From: Raphanus sativus
Lineage: Eukaryota > Streptophyta > Magnoliopsida > Brassicales > Brassicaceae
Reading direction: 5' to 3'
Assembly: GCF_000801105.2 (NCBI RefSeq)
Contig: NC_079512.1
Span: 32,877,848 to 32,941,847, forward strand
DNA: 64,000 nucleotides
This document shows positions 11,559 to 24,054 of the stretch, one piece after another. The translations under genes were made by a program, and so were the position numbers. The notes beneath the pieces were generated by a model, which searched no databases, was not told where the DNA came from, and saw only the letters and a program-made list of their open reading frames with translations. Each line of letters opens with the position of its first letter. Positions within the stretch are counted from its first letter, which is position 1.

Positions 11559-14500
11559 TCACACAATGTTTTGCAAAGATAGAGAAGCTAGAGCATCCTT
11601 AGCAAGACGATCTGCTACAACATTTGCAGTGCGAGGAATTAAGACAAAAGATACGGTAGTGAAGAGAGGAATGAGGTGGCTGATATCAAATAACAGCCCC
11701 GCTATCTCGTTCAGAACCGACCCTGATCGCAGGGCTGAAACTAGGACGCTTGAGTCCGACAATATCTGTAGCTTTGAGATTCCCTTCCTTGACGCCTCTT
11801 GCAGTGCCTCTCTTATGGCGAGGGCCTCCGCTGTTAACGCTGATCCGACACACCTGCGAGATGCTGCACCATAAGTCTCCAATAGTGCTGGGTTTGCGGG
11901 TCGACCCGCCCCGACCCGCCCCGTCCCGCTGCGGGTCGACTCATTTTTTCGATTCAAAAATTCGACCCGCTTGACCCGCATTTAAAAAATGTAAGACCCG
12001 CCCCGCCCCGCATAAATTAGCGGGTAACCCGCGGGACCCGCGGGTAATATAAAAAATAATAAAAATAATTATTTTAATTTAATTTTTTTAAAAAAATAAT
12101 ATAAATAATATATTTTAATTAAATTTTTAAAACTATTCGTATTTTTTATTATTTTTATTATAAAAAACATAATTTTTACTAAAAAAATCATATTTTTAAA
12201 TAATTTTTTTTTTTTTTTTAATTTTGCGGGTTGGCGGGTACTCGCAGTTTAAATTCGGTCGACCCGCACCCGCCCCGCGTTAAAATCACTCGACCCGCAC
12301 CCGCACCCGCGAACAATTTTTTTCAAATCACTCGACCCGCACCCGCCCCGCGGCGGGTCAAACGGGGCGGGGCCCGCGGATAATGAATCAAATTCCCAGC
12401 TCTAGTCTCCAAGTGATTCTTCTTGTCCTGAAAAAACCAACCAAATCCAGCACAATATGAATCAGCATTCCAGGCTCCATCAACCGAACATGTCGGAATA
12501 TCTTGCTTAATAGCTCCAAAATTACTCCTTGAAAGAAGCTCTTTTGTTACAGGTTTTTCCTTAGCTAACTCCCATTCTTTAGCATCTCTAACCGCCTTTG
12601 AAAGGGTTTCCTCAACTGTGTATACTTTGTTTTCAAAGAGTCTCTTGTTCCTTGCTATCCAAAGGTTCCACACGATCCATGGGGACAGGGGAGAACAAGT
12701 GAAGCCTGCAGGTGGTAGATTGATCACATTTGGTAGAAGAGTGAGCATCTGGCGAAGATCACTTGGGGGGAAGGCTTGAGCCTGTGTTCTTGTCAGGACC
12801 AAAGGCGCCAGTTCCCAAGTCTTTTGCGCAAAGGGACAGAGGAATAGCAGATGAGGAATCGTTTCCACCTCTCCACAAACTTTACATTCTGGAGCAACTT
12901 CAATTCCTCTTCGGAGCAGGAGATCCGCCACCGGGAGAGCCTCATTCAACGCCCTCCATAAGAAGTGTTGTAACTTCCCTGGTACGTCCAACCGCCAGAC
13001 ATGCTTAACCCATTCAAAACCAAATGGCAATTGGTGCTGCTCAATGAGATTGGCCATTTTATAACCAGTTTTTGTTGTGTAGTTTCCTTTGCATTCTCCT
13101 AACCAGACGATCTTATCTGGTGGTTTTAGAGCACTGGGAATTAGTTGTCTAATAACCTCCTCATACTGAGGTAAATGCAATCGCACCATCGGCAAGTTCC
13201 ACTCGTTAGTCCCTGGCAGGAGAAGATCTCTTACTCTGAGCTGTTGGTTTTCAAACGTTGGCGGGCCTATGGGGGTTAGGGGTTTTGACGTGGAGAGCCA
13301 TGGGTCATACCAGACAGCAATATTTTCTCCATCCCCCACCAAATAGCCTAACCCTTTTTTGAGGACTTCCTTGCCTGCCAATATTCCTGTCCAGCCATGT
13401 GATGCAGCTTGCTTTTGTGTGCTCTCCATAAAGGAGCATTCTGGAAAGTACTTGCCTTTTAAGACCTGTGAGAGCAAAGCTTCTGGATTATTCATGATAC
13501 GCCATCCCAATTTAGCTAGCAAGGAGTCATTGAATGTTTCCAAATCCTTGAAGCCTAAACCTCCAACACACTTGGGTGTGGCCATTCTGTCCCACGAGAC
13601 CCACGCCATCTTGTGCTTATCAGGTGCACTATCCCACCAAAATCGGGTAAGTACCGATTGGATGCGCTTACACAGAGACTTTGGAATCTTGAAGCTTAAC
13701 ATGGAGTAGTTGGGGACCGCCGATAGAACAGTTTGAAGCATGACATGCTTTCCTGCTCCTGAAAGAAATTTAGTGGGCCAAGACTGAGCTCGTTGGCGGA
13801 TTTTGTCCACCAGACCCGTAAATACATCCTTCTTCTTCCTCCCAAAGGTCTCCGGGAGCCCTAGATATTTTCCCATTCCACCCTCTTTATCAATTCCAAT
13901 CGCTGCTTGTACTCTGCTCTTTATCTCTGCAGGCGTCTTGGAGGAGAAAGAGACTGTCGATTTGTCCAGGTTAATACACTGACCCGAACATTCTTCATAT
14001 TGCTTGAGGATCCTCATTAGAGAGGTACAACTCTTTACACTGGTGTTACTAAAGAAGACTGTGTCATCAGCAAACAAAAGGTGGTTAATGAATGGGCATC
14101 TGCGTGCGACTTGCAAGCCCTTGAACCGTCCCAACTGCTGCTCTTTCATACATAGCCCAGTGAGTACCTCCGCGCATAAGATGAACAGATACGGAGATAA
14201 AGGGTCTCCTTGGCGCAGTCCCCGGAACGGTTGGACCTGACCATAAGGTGCTCCGTTAATGAGGTACGAGTAAGAGACCGTAGTGACACACTCCATCACC
14301 CAATTCACCCACACTGGATCAAAGCCCAGTTGCAGAAGAACCCTCTCGAGAAAATCCCACTCTATCCGATCGTACGCCTTACTCATATCAGTCTTTACTA
14401 CCATGGCACACCGTTTCGTCGCTTCTGAAATCTTCAAGTAGTGCAGGGTCTCGTGAGTAATCAGGATATTATCAGTGATGGATCTTCCCGGGACAAACGC

Positions 14501-16096
14501 TGACTGATGCTTGGGCACAATGAGATCGAGGTACCGTTGCAGGCGCAGAGTGAGTATCTTTGCAACGATCTTGTATCGAACATTGCAAAGAGCAATTGGG
14601 CGGAACTCAGAGGGGCTCTTTGCACCTGGAACTTTGGGAAGTAGGCAGATATTTGTCTCATTGATTTTAGTGTCCATCTTCCCCGACAAGAAGAACTCTC
14701 TAACTTCCCGGCAGATATCCTCCCCTATCTCATTCCAGAACGAGTGGTAGAAACCTGATGAGAACCCACCGGGTCCCGGCGCTTTCTCCGCATTTATGTC
14801 AAGAACTGCATGATGGATCTCAAGATCAGACGGGATGGCAGTAATGGCTTGATTAGTTTCCTGCGAAATGCAACAAGAGATGACCTCCTCCACTGTCGCT
14901 AATCCAGTTGAGCCAGCAGAGGTGAAGAGGTTTGAGTAGTAATCAGCAAACACTCCACCAATTTCAGCCTACTCATGGAATGCCACTCCCAACTCATTCT
15001 CGATGGTAGTCAGCCGATTATAAGATCTCCTACACTTGGTGACCGCATGGAAGTAAGCGCTGTTGCGATCCCCCCCTTGTAGCCACTGTACTCGACTTCT
15101 TTGTCGCCAGAACTGCTCTTCCTCCTTATAAGCTTTGCTGAGCTGTTGAGAGATCTCTTTAATCTTTTCAGGAGAAGGTTCCCCTGAGGAAAGGTGCTCC
15201 TCTAAGCTGGTTTGGAGCGCCACAATCGCTTTGGCACTGTTCTCCTTCTTGATTTTGAACCATCGAATCAGTTCATTACGACAACGCTTTATTTTATCCT
15301 CCACTTGCTCCAGAACGTCCTTCCTCCATGCTTCCTCAATGATCCCTTTAGCTTCTGGCAGGTCCTTTATGCTCCGATCGTAACGAAATAAGCGTCTCCG
15401 TTTCTTCCTGGAGGTATCTAGATAGGTGACCAAGGGGCGGTGGTCTGATCCCTCAAATCTGAGGTAGTCACAGCGGCCCGACGGGAATAAATCTGTCCAA
15501 GCACAGTTTGCTAACGAGCGATCAAGCCGGGCCCTAATGAAGTGGGTACATCTTTGACCTCTCCATGACAGAGGGTTGCCTATATGCTTCACATCCCATA
15601 GGCCATTCTCAGAGACAAAACCACGAAATGGGATGAAAGAGCCCTCACATCTTTCTGGTCCTCCCACCTTCTCTACGTTATCCAGGATGTCATTAAAATC
15701 ACCTGACAGAAGCCAGGCCGTATCTCTGCCTCTACCAAGATGGGAGATTGTTTCCCAGAACGCAGCACGGTGCTCCTGTTGTGGCATTCCATAAATAAAA
15801 GTTATATAGAAATCGGCTCTCTTTACCTTCAATTTGGCATCAATAAAGTGAGGAGTTGATTCAAGGATGTCGAGTGAGAAGCCTGATTTCCAAAACAGCG
15901 CCAGTCCTCCGCTGAGCCCTATTGGAGGGACTGTAAAGTGATGTTCATAACCAAGAAAGCGCAATTCCGAGAGCACAAAGTCATCTTGGTTCTTGGTCTC
16001 CATAAGAAAGAGTATATCCGGGGACAGTGTCTTGTTTATTTCCCGGATCCTTGGAACTGTCAGTTCTCCTCCTAGTCCCTGACAGTTCCAGCACAC
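11559..16096 (-). pseudogene. LINE ORF2: endonuclease - RT - zf-RVT - RNase H
   Basis: Polyprotein with, in order: an APE-like endonuclease (CWNCQGLGG at the start, METK, SGDFND, and SDHRP near 15440); a reverse transcriptase (VKTDMSKAYDRIEWDFL, RGLRQGDPLSPYLF, FADDTVFF near 14070); a zinc-binding zf-RVT domain (about 12840-13010); and an RNase H fold ending at 11559 (SVDGAWNAD before the [12 protein letters not shown] and [10 protein letters not shown] after it). The frame runs across 16096-12405 in one phase except for a TAG at 14969-14971. The MITE at 11883-12404 splits RNase H after NHLET. The frame overlaps the end of ORF1, as in other plant LINEs. The start codon is not determined. Confidence 0.87.
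11875..12412. mobile_element. hAT-type MITE inserted in the LINE
   Basis: The element is 11883-12404 (522 bp), flanked by a perfect 8-bp duplication GTCTCCAA at 11875-11882 and 12405-12412. Terminal inverted repeats are TAGTGCTGGG and, read inwards from the right, TAGAGCTGGG. The 8-bp duplication with TAG..GCTGGG ends is typical of non-autonomous plant hAT elements. The arms are rich in GGGTCGACCCGC-like palindromes around an AT-rich core, so the whole can fold into a long hairpin. No coding capacity. It must be younger than the LINE. Confidence 0.9.
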
Positions 16097-16101
16097 GAGT
16101 G

Positions 16102-17080
16102 CTAAGGAATCGGGTTTTGCGGAGCCCGAAAATCCGCACGACGCTTCCTTATAGCCGGAACCTGCACCATAGCCGGTGGATCTTGAGCCTGAGAAACAGG
16201 TAAATTATCAGTCGTCTCCCTTTCTATACAAAGCCGCTTGCGTGCTTGATTCGCAGACCGAGTCGTCATTTGTTTAGACAGTCTCGTGCTTTGTAGAGGG
16301 CTTCTGTTGACTTTGGCTTTAGGTGCCTTCTTCCCCTGAGGTGCTGGTTTAGCTGGGGTTTTCCTCTTCACTACCGCCTTGCCAGCAGCCTGCTTTTTAT
16401 TCGCAGAAGCTCGTGGTGTTTTTGTAGCCGCCCCTGGTGGAGATCCAATACGCAGAGTCGCAGGAACTCTCTGCCCTGAGCTGAGGTTCTCTTCTGGTGA
16501 TCTCTGAGCTCTCTTACTTCCGGAGCTTCCTTCATTCAGTTTGTTACGAAGGTCTTCTTGTTCATAGGTGACCTCAACATCCTGCAGACGAGCTAAGAGA
16601 GAGCTCGAGAAGCCACCTGATCTCTGTTGTTCCTGTTGGGGTAGCTCCACCCTTTCAAGTGCTGATCGGCGTCCCACTGTCTGACTGGTGACTTCACCAC
16701 GTTCCGGAATAACCGGTAGCTCCAGAGGGGTTCTAGGTGGGTTCGGAGGAGGTGTCCTTGACGATTGAGAGTAGTGAGACATGTCTGATGGAGTGTGATG
16801 ATCTCTAGAGGAGCGTGTAGGGGAGCGGTCTCGGAGCTCTCTCCTTTCAAAGGAGACTCGCTGCTGATGGTGCCTTTGTCGTGATTCAGTAGCTCTCTCT
16901 GCAGGGCGTACCTCATAACCAGAGTGGTGTCGCACGGCTTCGTCATATGGTCTCCTCTCCGAGTACACAGGTCGAGAGGTAGCTGATCTTTGTGATCGGG
17001 AGAAATCCTCTCTCTGGTAGGCCCCTGAGTGCCTCGTTTGATTAGAGGAGGTCCGTCGATGATCATGTCTGCGCCTATGA
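16102..17080 (-). pseudogene. LINE ORF1, C-terminal remnant
   Basis: An open frame of about 290-325 codons just upstream of ORF2 on the same strand, overlapping its start. It is very basic and low-complexity (Arg/Ser-rich, then Lys/Ala/Pro-rich such as KRKTPAKPAPQGKKAPKAK), as expected for the nucleic-acid-binding tail of plant LINE ORF1. The usual N-terminal DUF4283 region and CCHC zinc knuckle are not present, and no ATG fits the family start, so it is a truncated copy. An alternative frame over 16593-17066 is an overlap artefact. Confidence 0.65.
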
Positions 17081-17178
17081 TCTTTAACTAAACCACTAAC
17101 TTTCTGATGTGTTACTGTAAGTGAACTGTTTTATCATATGGTATTATTCCTTTACCTCGAGTAAGTAACAGAAACAAA

Positions 17179-17225
17179 TAGAGAGGAGTGATGTCAAAAA
17201 AAAAAAAAAATTAGAGAGGAGTGAT
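17179..17225 (+). repeat. Poly-A stub insertion with 14-bp duplication
   Basis: TAGAGAGGAGTGAT occurs at 17179-17192 and again at 17212-17225. Between them lie 19 bases, GTC followed by 15 A and a T. It looks like a retroposon insertion that kept only the 3' terminal bases and tail. Confidence 0.7.
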
Positions 17226-17479
17226 TTGTTAATTCATAACTTCAGTTAAATCCCTTATACTAATTGATATTTTCGAAATTGCCTCGTAGTCAACGCCAGT
17301 TGTGTTTTTTTTTCTTTACAAGTTGGCGACGGTTGAGAGAGCTCAAGTCAGAAACGCGTTTGTGTGGAAAAGAAAAAGAGAGGGAGAAGCTGTAGATGTG
17401 ATTTTGATCAGATTCTCTTTCGAGTCTCTGATCCCTTATCGCCTTGCCTTCTTCCTCTCTAGATTGGTCATTCGAAAAC

Positions 17480-17584
17480 ATGGCGCCGAAATTCGATACG
17501 GAGAAGATGCAGGAACGCCAGAACTTCCGCAACGTCTGGCACACGGATCTCACCCACAGCATCCAGGGCGATACTCCTTGTAAT

Positions 17585-17618
<34 letters not shown>

Positions 17619-19105
17619 ATATCTGTTTGATCGGATTTAGGGATTGATTGATTGATTATGTGTTGTCGTTGTTGTTTGCAGATTGCTGCTTTGCGTTGTG
17701 GTGGTAAGTCTCCTCCTGCTCCGATCTGAGCTTGTTTCGTTTGCTTCCTCTCTCTCTCTCTCTTGTTTATATATTATGAATTGACCAATTTTGACTTTGG
17801 AATATAAAACTTTCTAATTACATTCTCAGATCATTTAGTTTTCATTTCGTCAAGATAATTTACGAGTTTTCATTTGTGTGTGTTCTTCTTCTTCTTCTCC
17901 TTGGAGTGCCCCTTGTGCATCATACTTGCTTCGAAAGCGTGCGCTTTACAATGACATGTCAAGGTATTATTCAACTGCCTCTTCTTCACATAGATAGATG
18001 CATTGCAATTCCATCTTCTTAGTTGGATCCCTTCTCACAGGTACACTTGCTGCGCCGGGTACATGCCTTGTAGTGGCAAGTGTGGAGAAACCAAATGTCC
18101 TCAACTCTGTCTTGCAACTGAGGTTAAGTATCTTTCTTCATCTTCAAAATAAAAAGTTCTTTTCCTATAACTCCAGTTAATCTACAACCTTCATCTGAGT
18201 AATCTCTGTAACATAATAAGCATACCATCTTAATCATGACAGCTTATGAGTTGTTAGCTAGTTTCTTTCCGTGTTTTCTAAGTAGCTGAAACAATTTTGC
18301 TTTTGCAGGTCTTTTGCTGCTTTGGAACCTCTGTCGCATCCACTCGTTTTCTTCTTCAAGATGAGTTCCAAATTCAGACGACGCAATGTGACAACTGCAT
18401 CATCGTAAGTAGCCTCCCTGCCCGAGACTCACAAGCTATTAAAAAAACAGAAACAAACCTGACTAAGTGACGTAACCTATGTAGGGATTTATGGTTTGCC
18501 TCACCCAAGTGGCTTGCATATTCTCCATAGTTGCATGTATCGTCGGCATTGATGAGCTTTCTGAAGCTTCTCAGCTGCTCTCTTGCTTAGCTGACATGGT
18601 TTACTGCACGTAAGACTCACCCCATCTATACTCGTCTCATGTTATTCCCTTTAACTTACTGTCCTTGATGAGATTGTATTTGCTTCGTTTTTGCAGGGTT
18701 TGCGCTTGTATGCAGGTAAAGTGATGATATCAACCCACTGAACTCCACTTACTCATATATACAGTCTTCCTGATAATATCTTGTTGATCTATTATGCTTC
18801 TCTAGACACAACACAAGGTGGAAATGGACAAGAGAGATGGTAAGTTCGGTCCACAGCCAATGGCAGTGCCTCCCCCTCAGGTAATGTCACGGATTGATCA
18901 AGCAACTCCACCCGCCATCGGTTATCCTCCACAAGGCTACCCACCTTCTGGTTATCCGCAACACCCACCACAAGGTTATCCACCTTCTGGCTATCCTCAA
19001 CACCCTCCACAAGGTTATCCACCTTCTGGCTATCCTCAAAACCCTCCAGCTTATCCTCAGTACCCTCCAGGTCCAGCTTATCCTCCTCAGGCTTACCCAA
19101 AGTAA
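17480..19105 (+). CDS. PLAC8-family Cys-rich membrane protein
   Basis: Eight-exon gene, 266 residues: 17480-17579, 17682-17703, 17907-17963, 18041-18122, 18309-18404, 18485-18609, 18697-18715 and 18806-19105. Every junction is GT-AG and the sum closes the frame. Exons 2 (22 bp) and 7 (19 bp) are microexons. The N-terminal two thirds form a PLAC8 domain with CCFALWC, CCAGYMPCSGKCGE, KCPQLC and CDNCII Cys clusters and hydrophobic segments. The last ~75 residues repeat GYPPSGYPQ/HPPQGYPP, a Pro/Tyr/Gln-rich tail. PLAC8 proteins sit at membranes in cell-size or metal-tolerance roles; the role here is unknown. By position it matches Arabidopsis AT4G23470 (recalled). A (CT)n tract lies at the start of intron 1. 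Confidence 0.9.
17588..17614 (+). repeat. (CT)n microsatellite in PLAC8 intron 1
   Basis: An uninterrupted CT tract just inside the first intron, 8 bases after the donor. Polypyrimidine, with no coding role. Confidence 0.9.
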
Positions 19106-19109
19106 TTCC

Positions 19110-19550
19110 TCTTTGCGTGGTTTCTCTTCCGACTCGGGAGACTTCTATTTTTTCTTCCTTTTAAAACACATTCACATTGTTGGTATATGCCGAGTGACCT
19201 CTGATGTTGTTATTGCCTGATACATCCCTCTTGGATTGAGTCATTTGATATTCTTCTTTTCATTGTCTTTTGAATTCTTTTATGTGAAATACAGAGTCCA
19301 TTACAATTTCACGACTGTTTATATAGAGATCTTGTGTTGAGGGTGCAATAATATATCTACTAAATTCGATAAATTGTATTGGGAAGAATGTTGCATATAG
19401 TAACAGAATAACTACGACGGGATCTCAATGAATACAATGTTAAATAACGTGGCAAGAAATTACGAGGGGTGGGGGTAAAGCAGCCTAAAAACTAATTTTT
19501 CTTCCCTTTCAAAAATAAAATCAATACAAGAAAAAAAAAACTATATAAGA
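19110..19550. other. Convergent 3' ends of PLAC8 and DUF604 genes
   Basis: The two genes point at each other. The interval holds their 3' untranslated regions and AT-rich sequence. No further gene seen. Confidence 0.6.
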
Positions 19551-19556
19551 AGTTAC

Positions 19557-21838
19557 TTAAAGTTCAGTGACTTCACCTTCTCTACATACACCAACATTGA
19601 TCCACAACGTATTATTCCTCTTTGTTTGTAATACTCTGCAACAGTTCCTCCTCGGTGACTGTACAAAAAACACGTGAAACCATTTAAGTTACATAGCAGT
19701 ATTCACATTCTAACACATGCTAATAAATGACATTACGTTACGTACCCTTTCCCATAGATGCGGGTCCGGTTTCTTGTACACTACGATGGTGTTGATCTCA
19801 GCTGGGTTTGTCATCTTCCACCGACACGAAGGATGAGCAACCCGGTGTCTTATGTACTCGCTTACCGTCGTGTTCAGCTGCTTGTCGAATCTCGTGGACG
19901 ACATGTAGAACACGAACGGTTTTTGGCACGGGTTACGGCTAACCGGCCTGGTGTTGAAGGCGTAGGCGGTGTAATCTGCTCTTTTGTACCAATTCAAGAA
20001 CGTTCTCGAAGGCATTTCCATTTCCCTGGGAGAGAATATTCCGCGGAATATTTGGACAGCGTAGCCCCACGAGACCGAGATGGACCAGCTCTTGTGCTTG
20101 TCGTAGCATATAGACTGCTGGAGAAGCCCGGCTGAGTCGAGCTTCATCGGTACGGTTAGCTTCTTGAGTGCACGGACTCTGGTCATGTTTGGGAAGATCG
20201 GTTCCACGACGTCGAGGTGGTGCATTGAGACGAACGGTGTCACTGGGTGTGCGGCGAGGAGGCCGAAGAGGTTCCCGTAAACGTCGTACTGAAATGGGAA
20301 ACGACAAAACTTAAGACGTTATTACAAGGAGCGTGAAATGTACGCGTCATGCGATTGGGAAATAATGGAAAGACAAATCATTTAAATGTGAAAACAAAAA
20401 GGCGGGTCCCTCTCTTACACCTGTATTTTACCATCTAACTTAAGTAAATTGGACGACATTGAGCTACTCACGCGCCGCTTTGTCGGTACCAAACCACGAA
20501 AATTTTGCCAAAACAGCATCAAAGCAAAACGAAATTGAAATCACAAAACTAAGCATAAGCTTCTCACGAGAACATAATAACATTGAATGCCTGAAGCTGC
20601 ATAATTTCTAAGTTTTGTTACTAAATACATTGCCTCTAAAACTAGCCTTTTAAACTCTTTCTAACATAAACTCTAAAGCTTGTAGAGTAGATTCCAACAG
20701 TTAACTAATTGAATGAAACCTAGTTTAATTAACATCAACACCCATGTCACATAATCATTAGTAACGCTAATTACGCCACTAAATCATCAAAATTGCTTAT
20801 ATTCTCTACACTAAACCAAAAACACCAATCATTAAGACTAAACATCATTCATCACTAATCACCCGACTATACCTGGTGAAAGCCGATTTCTTTAGTGAGT
20901 GGAACACCGAGTTCAGCCATACAAGCTTGCATGCGATCGTCAGACCCATACAATGCAGGATACCTCTGTATACACCGATCCTGCATCTTGCTCAAGGCCT
21001 TAGCCAACGGGTAGCTAATCGCAAACCCTCCCCCACCGTAAGCCATGCTGTAAGAGAAAAATATGTTCTGTAGATGAGACTCCGACAAGCTCCCGATGTA
21101 ATACATCTGCTCGTGGTCGTACTTCCTCAGCACCCTGATGAGATTATCCGTTACGAACACCGTGTCGTCATCCCCCATCACGAACCACCTCACGTTCTTC
21201 AGACCCAAACGCAGCATCTCCGACACGATCCTCGAGATCCGCAGCGCCGACCGCTGCCCTTGCTTGTTCGTGTAAGGGAAATACGCCGTTCCGGCGGAGA
21301 TTTTCACCGGCGGGAGTAGATCTTCGTCTTCGTTGTCCTCTTCTTCTTCTTCTTCTTCTTCGTTGGTGTTGCTGATGTTCTTCTTCACCTCTTTGTCTAA
21401 CCAAACGTAACCGCGCATGTGCTTCGGTCTGTACCAGATCTTGATATACTCTTTCCTCTGTTTCCACAGCTTCGACGACGCGGCGATCCCGAACACCACG
21501 TGGTTGAGATCCGTCGGCTCGTCCGCCGAGTCTACCTTAACATCCTCCTCCGACTCGCGACGCCGCCGTGAAGGTGGTAGCTTCAGGGAAGAGGAGGAGG
21601 CATTGGAGATGTTGGTGGAGAGGGCGGAGATGGTGGTGAAGGTGACGGAATCGTCGCAGGAGCGTGAGGTGGAGACGAGCTTAAGCATGTAGATAATGTA
21701 AGTGAAAACGATGAAGCAGATTAGCCAAACCATTAGTTTTGGACCCGGTCGGGTTACCGACAACATTCCAGTAGTACTCGATGAGGTTCGATCCCATGTC
21801 GGTTTCTCCGACGAGTCTTTCTGGTTATTACCTTTCAT
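19557..21838 (-). CDS. DUF604 / GT31-like glycosyltransferase, type II membrane protein
   Basis: Three exons on the minus strand: 20873-21838, 19746-20288 and 19557-19658. All borders are GT-AG and they total 537 codons (536 residues). The ATG at 21838 (MKGNNQKDSS) is chosen because the frame extending upstream has no other ATG. A single membrane anchor (LMVWLICFIVFTYIIYML) starts near residue 35, then an acidic stem, then the catalytic region with VMGDDDTVF, the metal-binding acidic motif of Fringe/beta-1,3-galactosyltransferase-like enzymes, and GGGGFAISYPL. The C terminus is Cys-rich (PRRNCC). Expected in the Golgi, transferring a sugar; donor and acceptor are unknown. By position it matches Arabidopsis AT4G23490 (recalled). 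Confidence 0.92.
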
Positions 21839-21844
21839 CCACAC

Positions 21845-24050
21845 AGATTGAAAGAACAACAACTTTGTAATAGAAAAAGAAACAAACCCTGTATCAAGTA
21901 GTATTGATTTGGGTCTGTTTTGAAATTGGTGGAGACAGGAAGCAAGTGTGTGTCTCTAGCTTCGTGACCCAGAGGGAGAGAACGAACCGAAAAGAATGGA
22001 TCTTTCTTTCCTAAATAAGAAAGATTAATGTGAATGAGCTTTGGTGATTTCCTGAGAAATCGAGGGAAAGACAATGTGAAGCCTTTTTTTCTTTTTTTTT
22101 GCTTCTATGTTGAGAGAGATAAGGAAAGATTAAAGGTGAGAGAGAACAGAAAAATATAAGAGAAAATATAAATAAGAAAAGGAGAAAATATTATTAAAAT
22201 AAATAAAATGGAGTTGTTCTCATTATTTTGGTTGTTTCTTAATTTGTTTCCCAAATTATCGTCCTAATAAATATTTTAATCTGATATTTATTTTGGTGTT
22301 AACCTAAAACCAAAAAGGTTTGTGTGTGATTAGTGTGTTGCAGATGTAAGGGAAAGCATTTAGTAAAAAAGACGAGCGGTCGGATCAATGAATATGTGTG
22401 GGTCCTAATCTGACTCGCTTCCCCACGTGGGTCATACGGAACTATCTACGTGTCACTTTCTTTGCTCCGAAATTTAAAGCGAAGCTAAGTCGTTTCATAG
22501 GCTCGTATCGCAGCAAAGGAAAGATCTGGCTATTTGCATTGGCTGGCTTCACCGTTATTTCAGTGGTGGCACCGTTCAATGTTGTTTATATTTTGGCTTT
22601 GCTTCATAGTTTTTTCTTCTGAACAGAAGAACATTGGATTGGTGACACAAAACAATATTTAAAAGGTTTAATGGAAAAAAATAACAAAGTAAAAGTAGTC
22701 TAAATTTATGAAAATAAACATATGGATATTGTTTTCATAACAGAAGTTTATTTTGAACTCAATAATTAAGAACTAAAGAAGATCAATCAGAGGGAATTTG
22801 CCCCCATATAATATTGTATTACATTCTCTTTCGGATTCTTGATTCATACTTGCTTCTGTTGTCCTGTTAATAAATTATTCTTAAAAATAGAATTATGGAA
22901 AGAATAATTAAAAGGTGTCTATGCACCTGCTCTATATCCTCTTAATTATTAATTTGTGGAGAGCTTTGGTCCCAGCATTAGGACTACTGCACATGGATAT
23001 CATATTTTATGACAACTTTACATGATTTGGTTTATAAAGTTGCTCCCAACTAGATTTATGCATAACATGATTTGGTTTGATGGATCTGAATTGGCCAAGC
23101 CCATTAACTATGAAACACCATAAGCACATTGTTGTCTTCACAAAATCACTCGAGTTAGAATCTGGTATTTACTCAATTACTCATGATTCACTTATAATGT
23201 CTTTTATAGATAGTGAAGAGATTTTCTGGTCTTTGATCCGTATATCATTCCAAAACTAAATATGGTCTTTGATCTCTAAAGCCACAAGACAACACACAAA
23301 TTCCCCAACAGTACATCAGAAAAACCAACAATACATCAGAAAAACTTATTTCTCTTTTTCTTTTTTGGTGCACAAGAAAACTTATGTCTATTAACTTTTG
23401 CTTCTCCAATAAATAACGATGTTACATTTTTCGACCAAAAGAAAAAAAAACGATTTTACATTTATTCACGATGATAGTGATCATCATCTTAGTCCTAGAG
23501 AAAAAACTCAAAAGATGGAGAGAAGCAGCTGCAACGATGATTATTTGATTTGTCCGCGAGCTAAAAAGCTCCTTTGGATTCCTGAAAGATTTTGTCTCTC
23601 CAGCTCAACATGTAGTATCTAGGTTACTCGGTTTTTCGATAAACACGTCACCTCTTCAACGGCTCATTTTCTGTCAACGTAGTTACCAACATTTCCGTAA
23701 GAGAGTCTAGTGGCTAGCACAAGCTGATTTTGGTTAACGAGTAGTGGGTTTCGTTACGAATTTGCAAGTGTTTAGGCTACACAGGACAAAACAGAGTAAT
23801 AATATAACTATATGCATATGTAACACACATGAAGCTTAAGAAAACAAAACAAATGGTTGATTTACTATAGACAACATCAAACCTTTTATTATCTCAGATG
23901 AAAATCAGGACATATATATATATATCACAAGATTATGCTAAAAGGCACCGTAAGTATCTAGATTGAGAGATTCTGGTTAAGAAAACTTAGGCAAACATTT
24001 CATGTAGTTATATATATATATATATATATATTATAAATATATTCCACGCA
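21845..24050. other. Upstream region of the DUF604 gene and spacer
   Basis: 21845-22090 is the likely 5' leader and promoter of the DUF604 gene (minus strand). Beyond it there is no supported gene. Two poly-A/T stub-like duplications occur at about 23350-23390 (weak) and 23416-23463. A tandem 20-bp duplication (ACATCAGAAAAAC-containing) lies at 23308-23347. Confidence 0.5.
23416..23463 (+). repeat. Poly-A stub insertion with 14-bp near-duplication
   Basis: ACGATGTTACATTT (23416-23429) and ACGATTTTACATTT (23450-23463) differ at one base and flank TTCGACCAAAAGAAAAAAAA. Confidence 0.55.
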
Positions 24051-24054
24051 GCAA

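Larger units (their letters stand above)
11511..17081 (-). mobile_element. LINE, nearly complete but 5'-truncated and broken
   Basis: Minus-strand LINE-1-type retrotransposon. The poly-A tail appears as a T run at 11511-11521, preceded on the element strand by ...GTTGACC. It holds the ORF1 3' part and full ORF2 (endonuclease, RT, zf-RVT, RNase H). ORF1 lacks the usual N-terminal region, so the 5' end is truncated near 17.08 kb. CTTTAAC occurs at both borders (11504-11510 and 17082-17088) and may be a short target duplication, but seven bases is weak. Damage: a stop in ORF2 at 14969-14971 and a hAT MITE in the RNase H domain. Confidence 0.85.

Noticed and set aside
12763..14750. Several plus-strand frames of 70-116 codons
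   Set aside because: Antisense shadows of the LINE reverse-transcriptase frame.
16593..17066. 157-codon minus-strand frame over LINE ORF1
   Set aside because: Overlaps ORF1 in another frame; shadow of the Arg/Ser-rich coding sequence.
19758..21692. Plus-strand frames of 65-125 codons
   Set aside because: Antisense to the well-supported DUF604 exons.
22398..22622. 74-codon frame upstream of the DUF604 gene
   Set aside because: Starts with GTG, not ATG; lies in promoter sequence; no similarity recognised.
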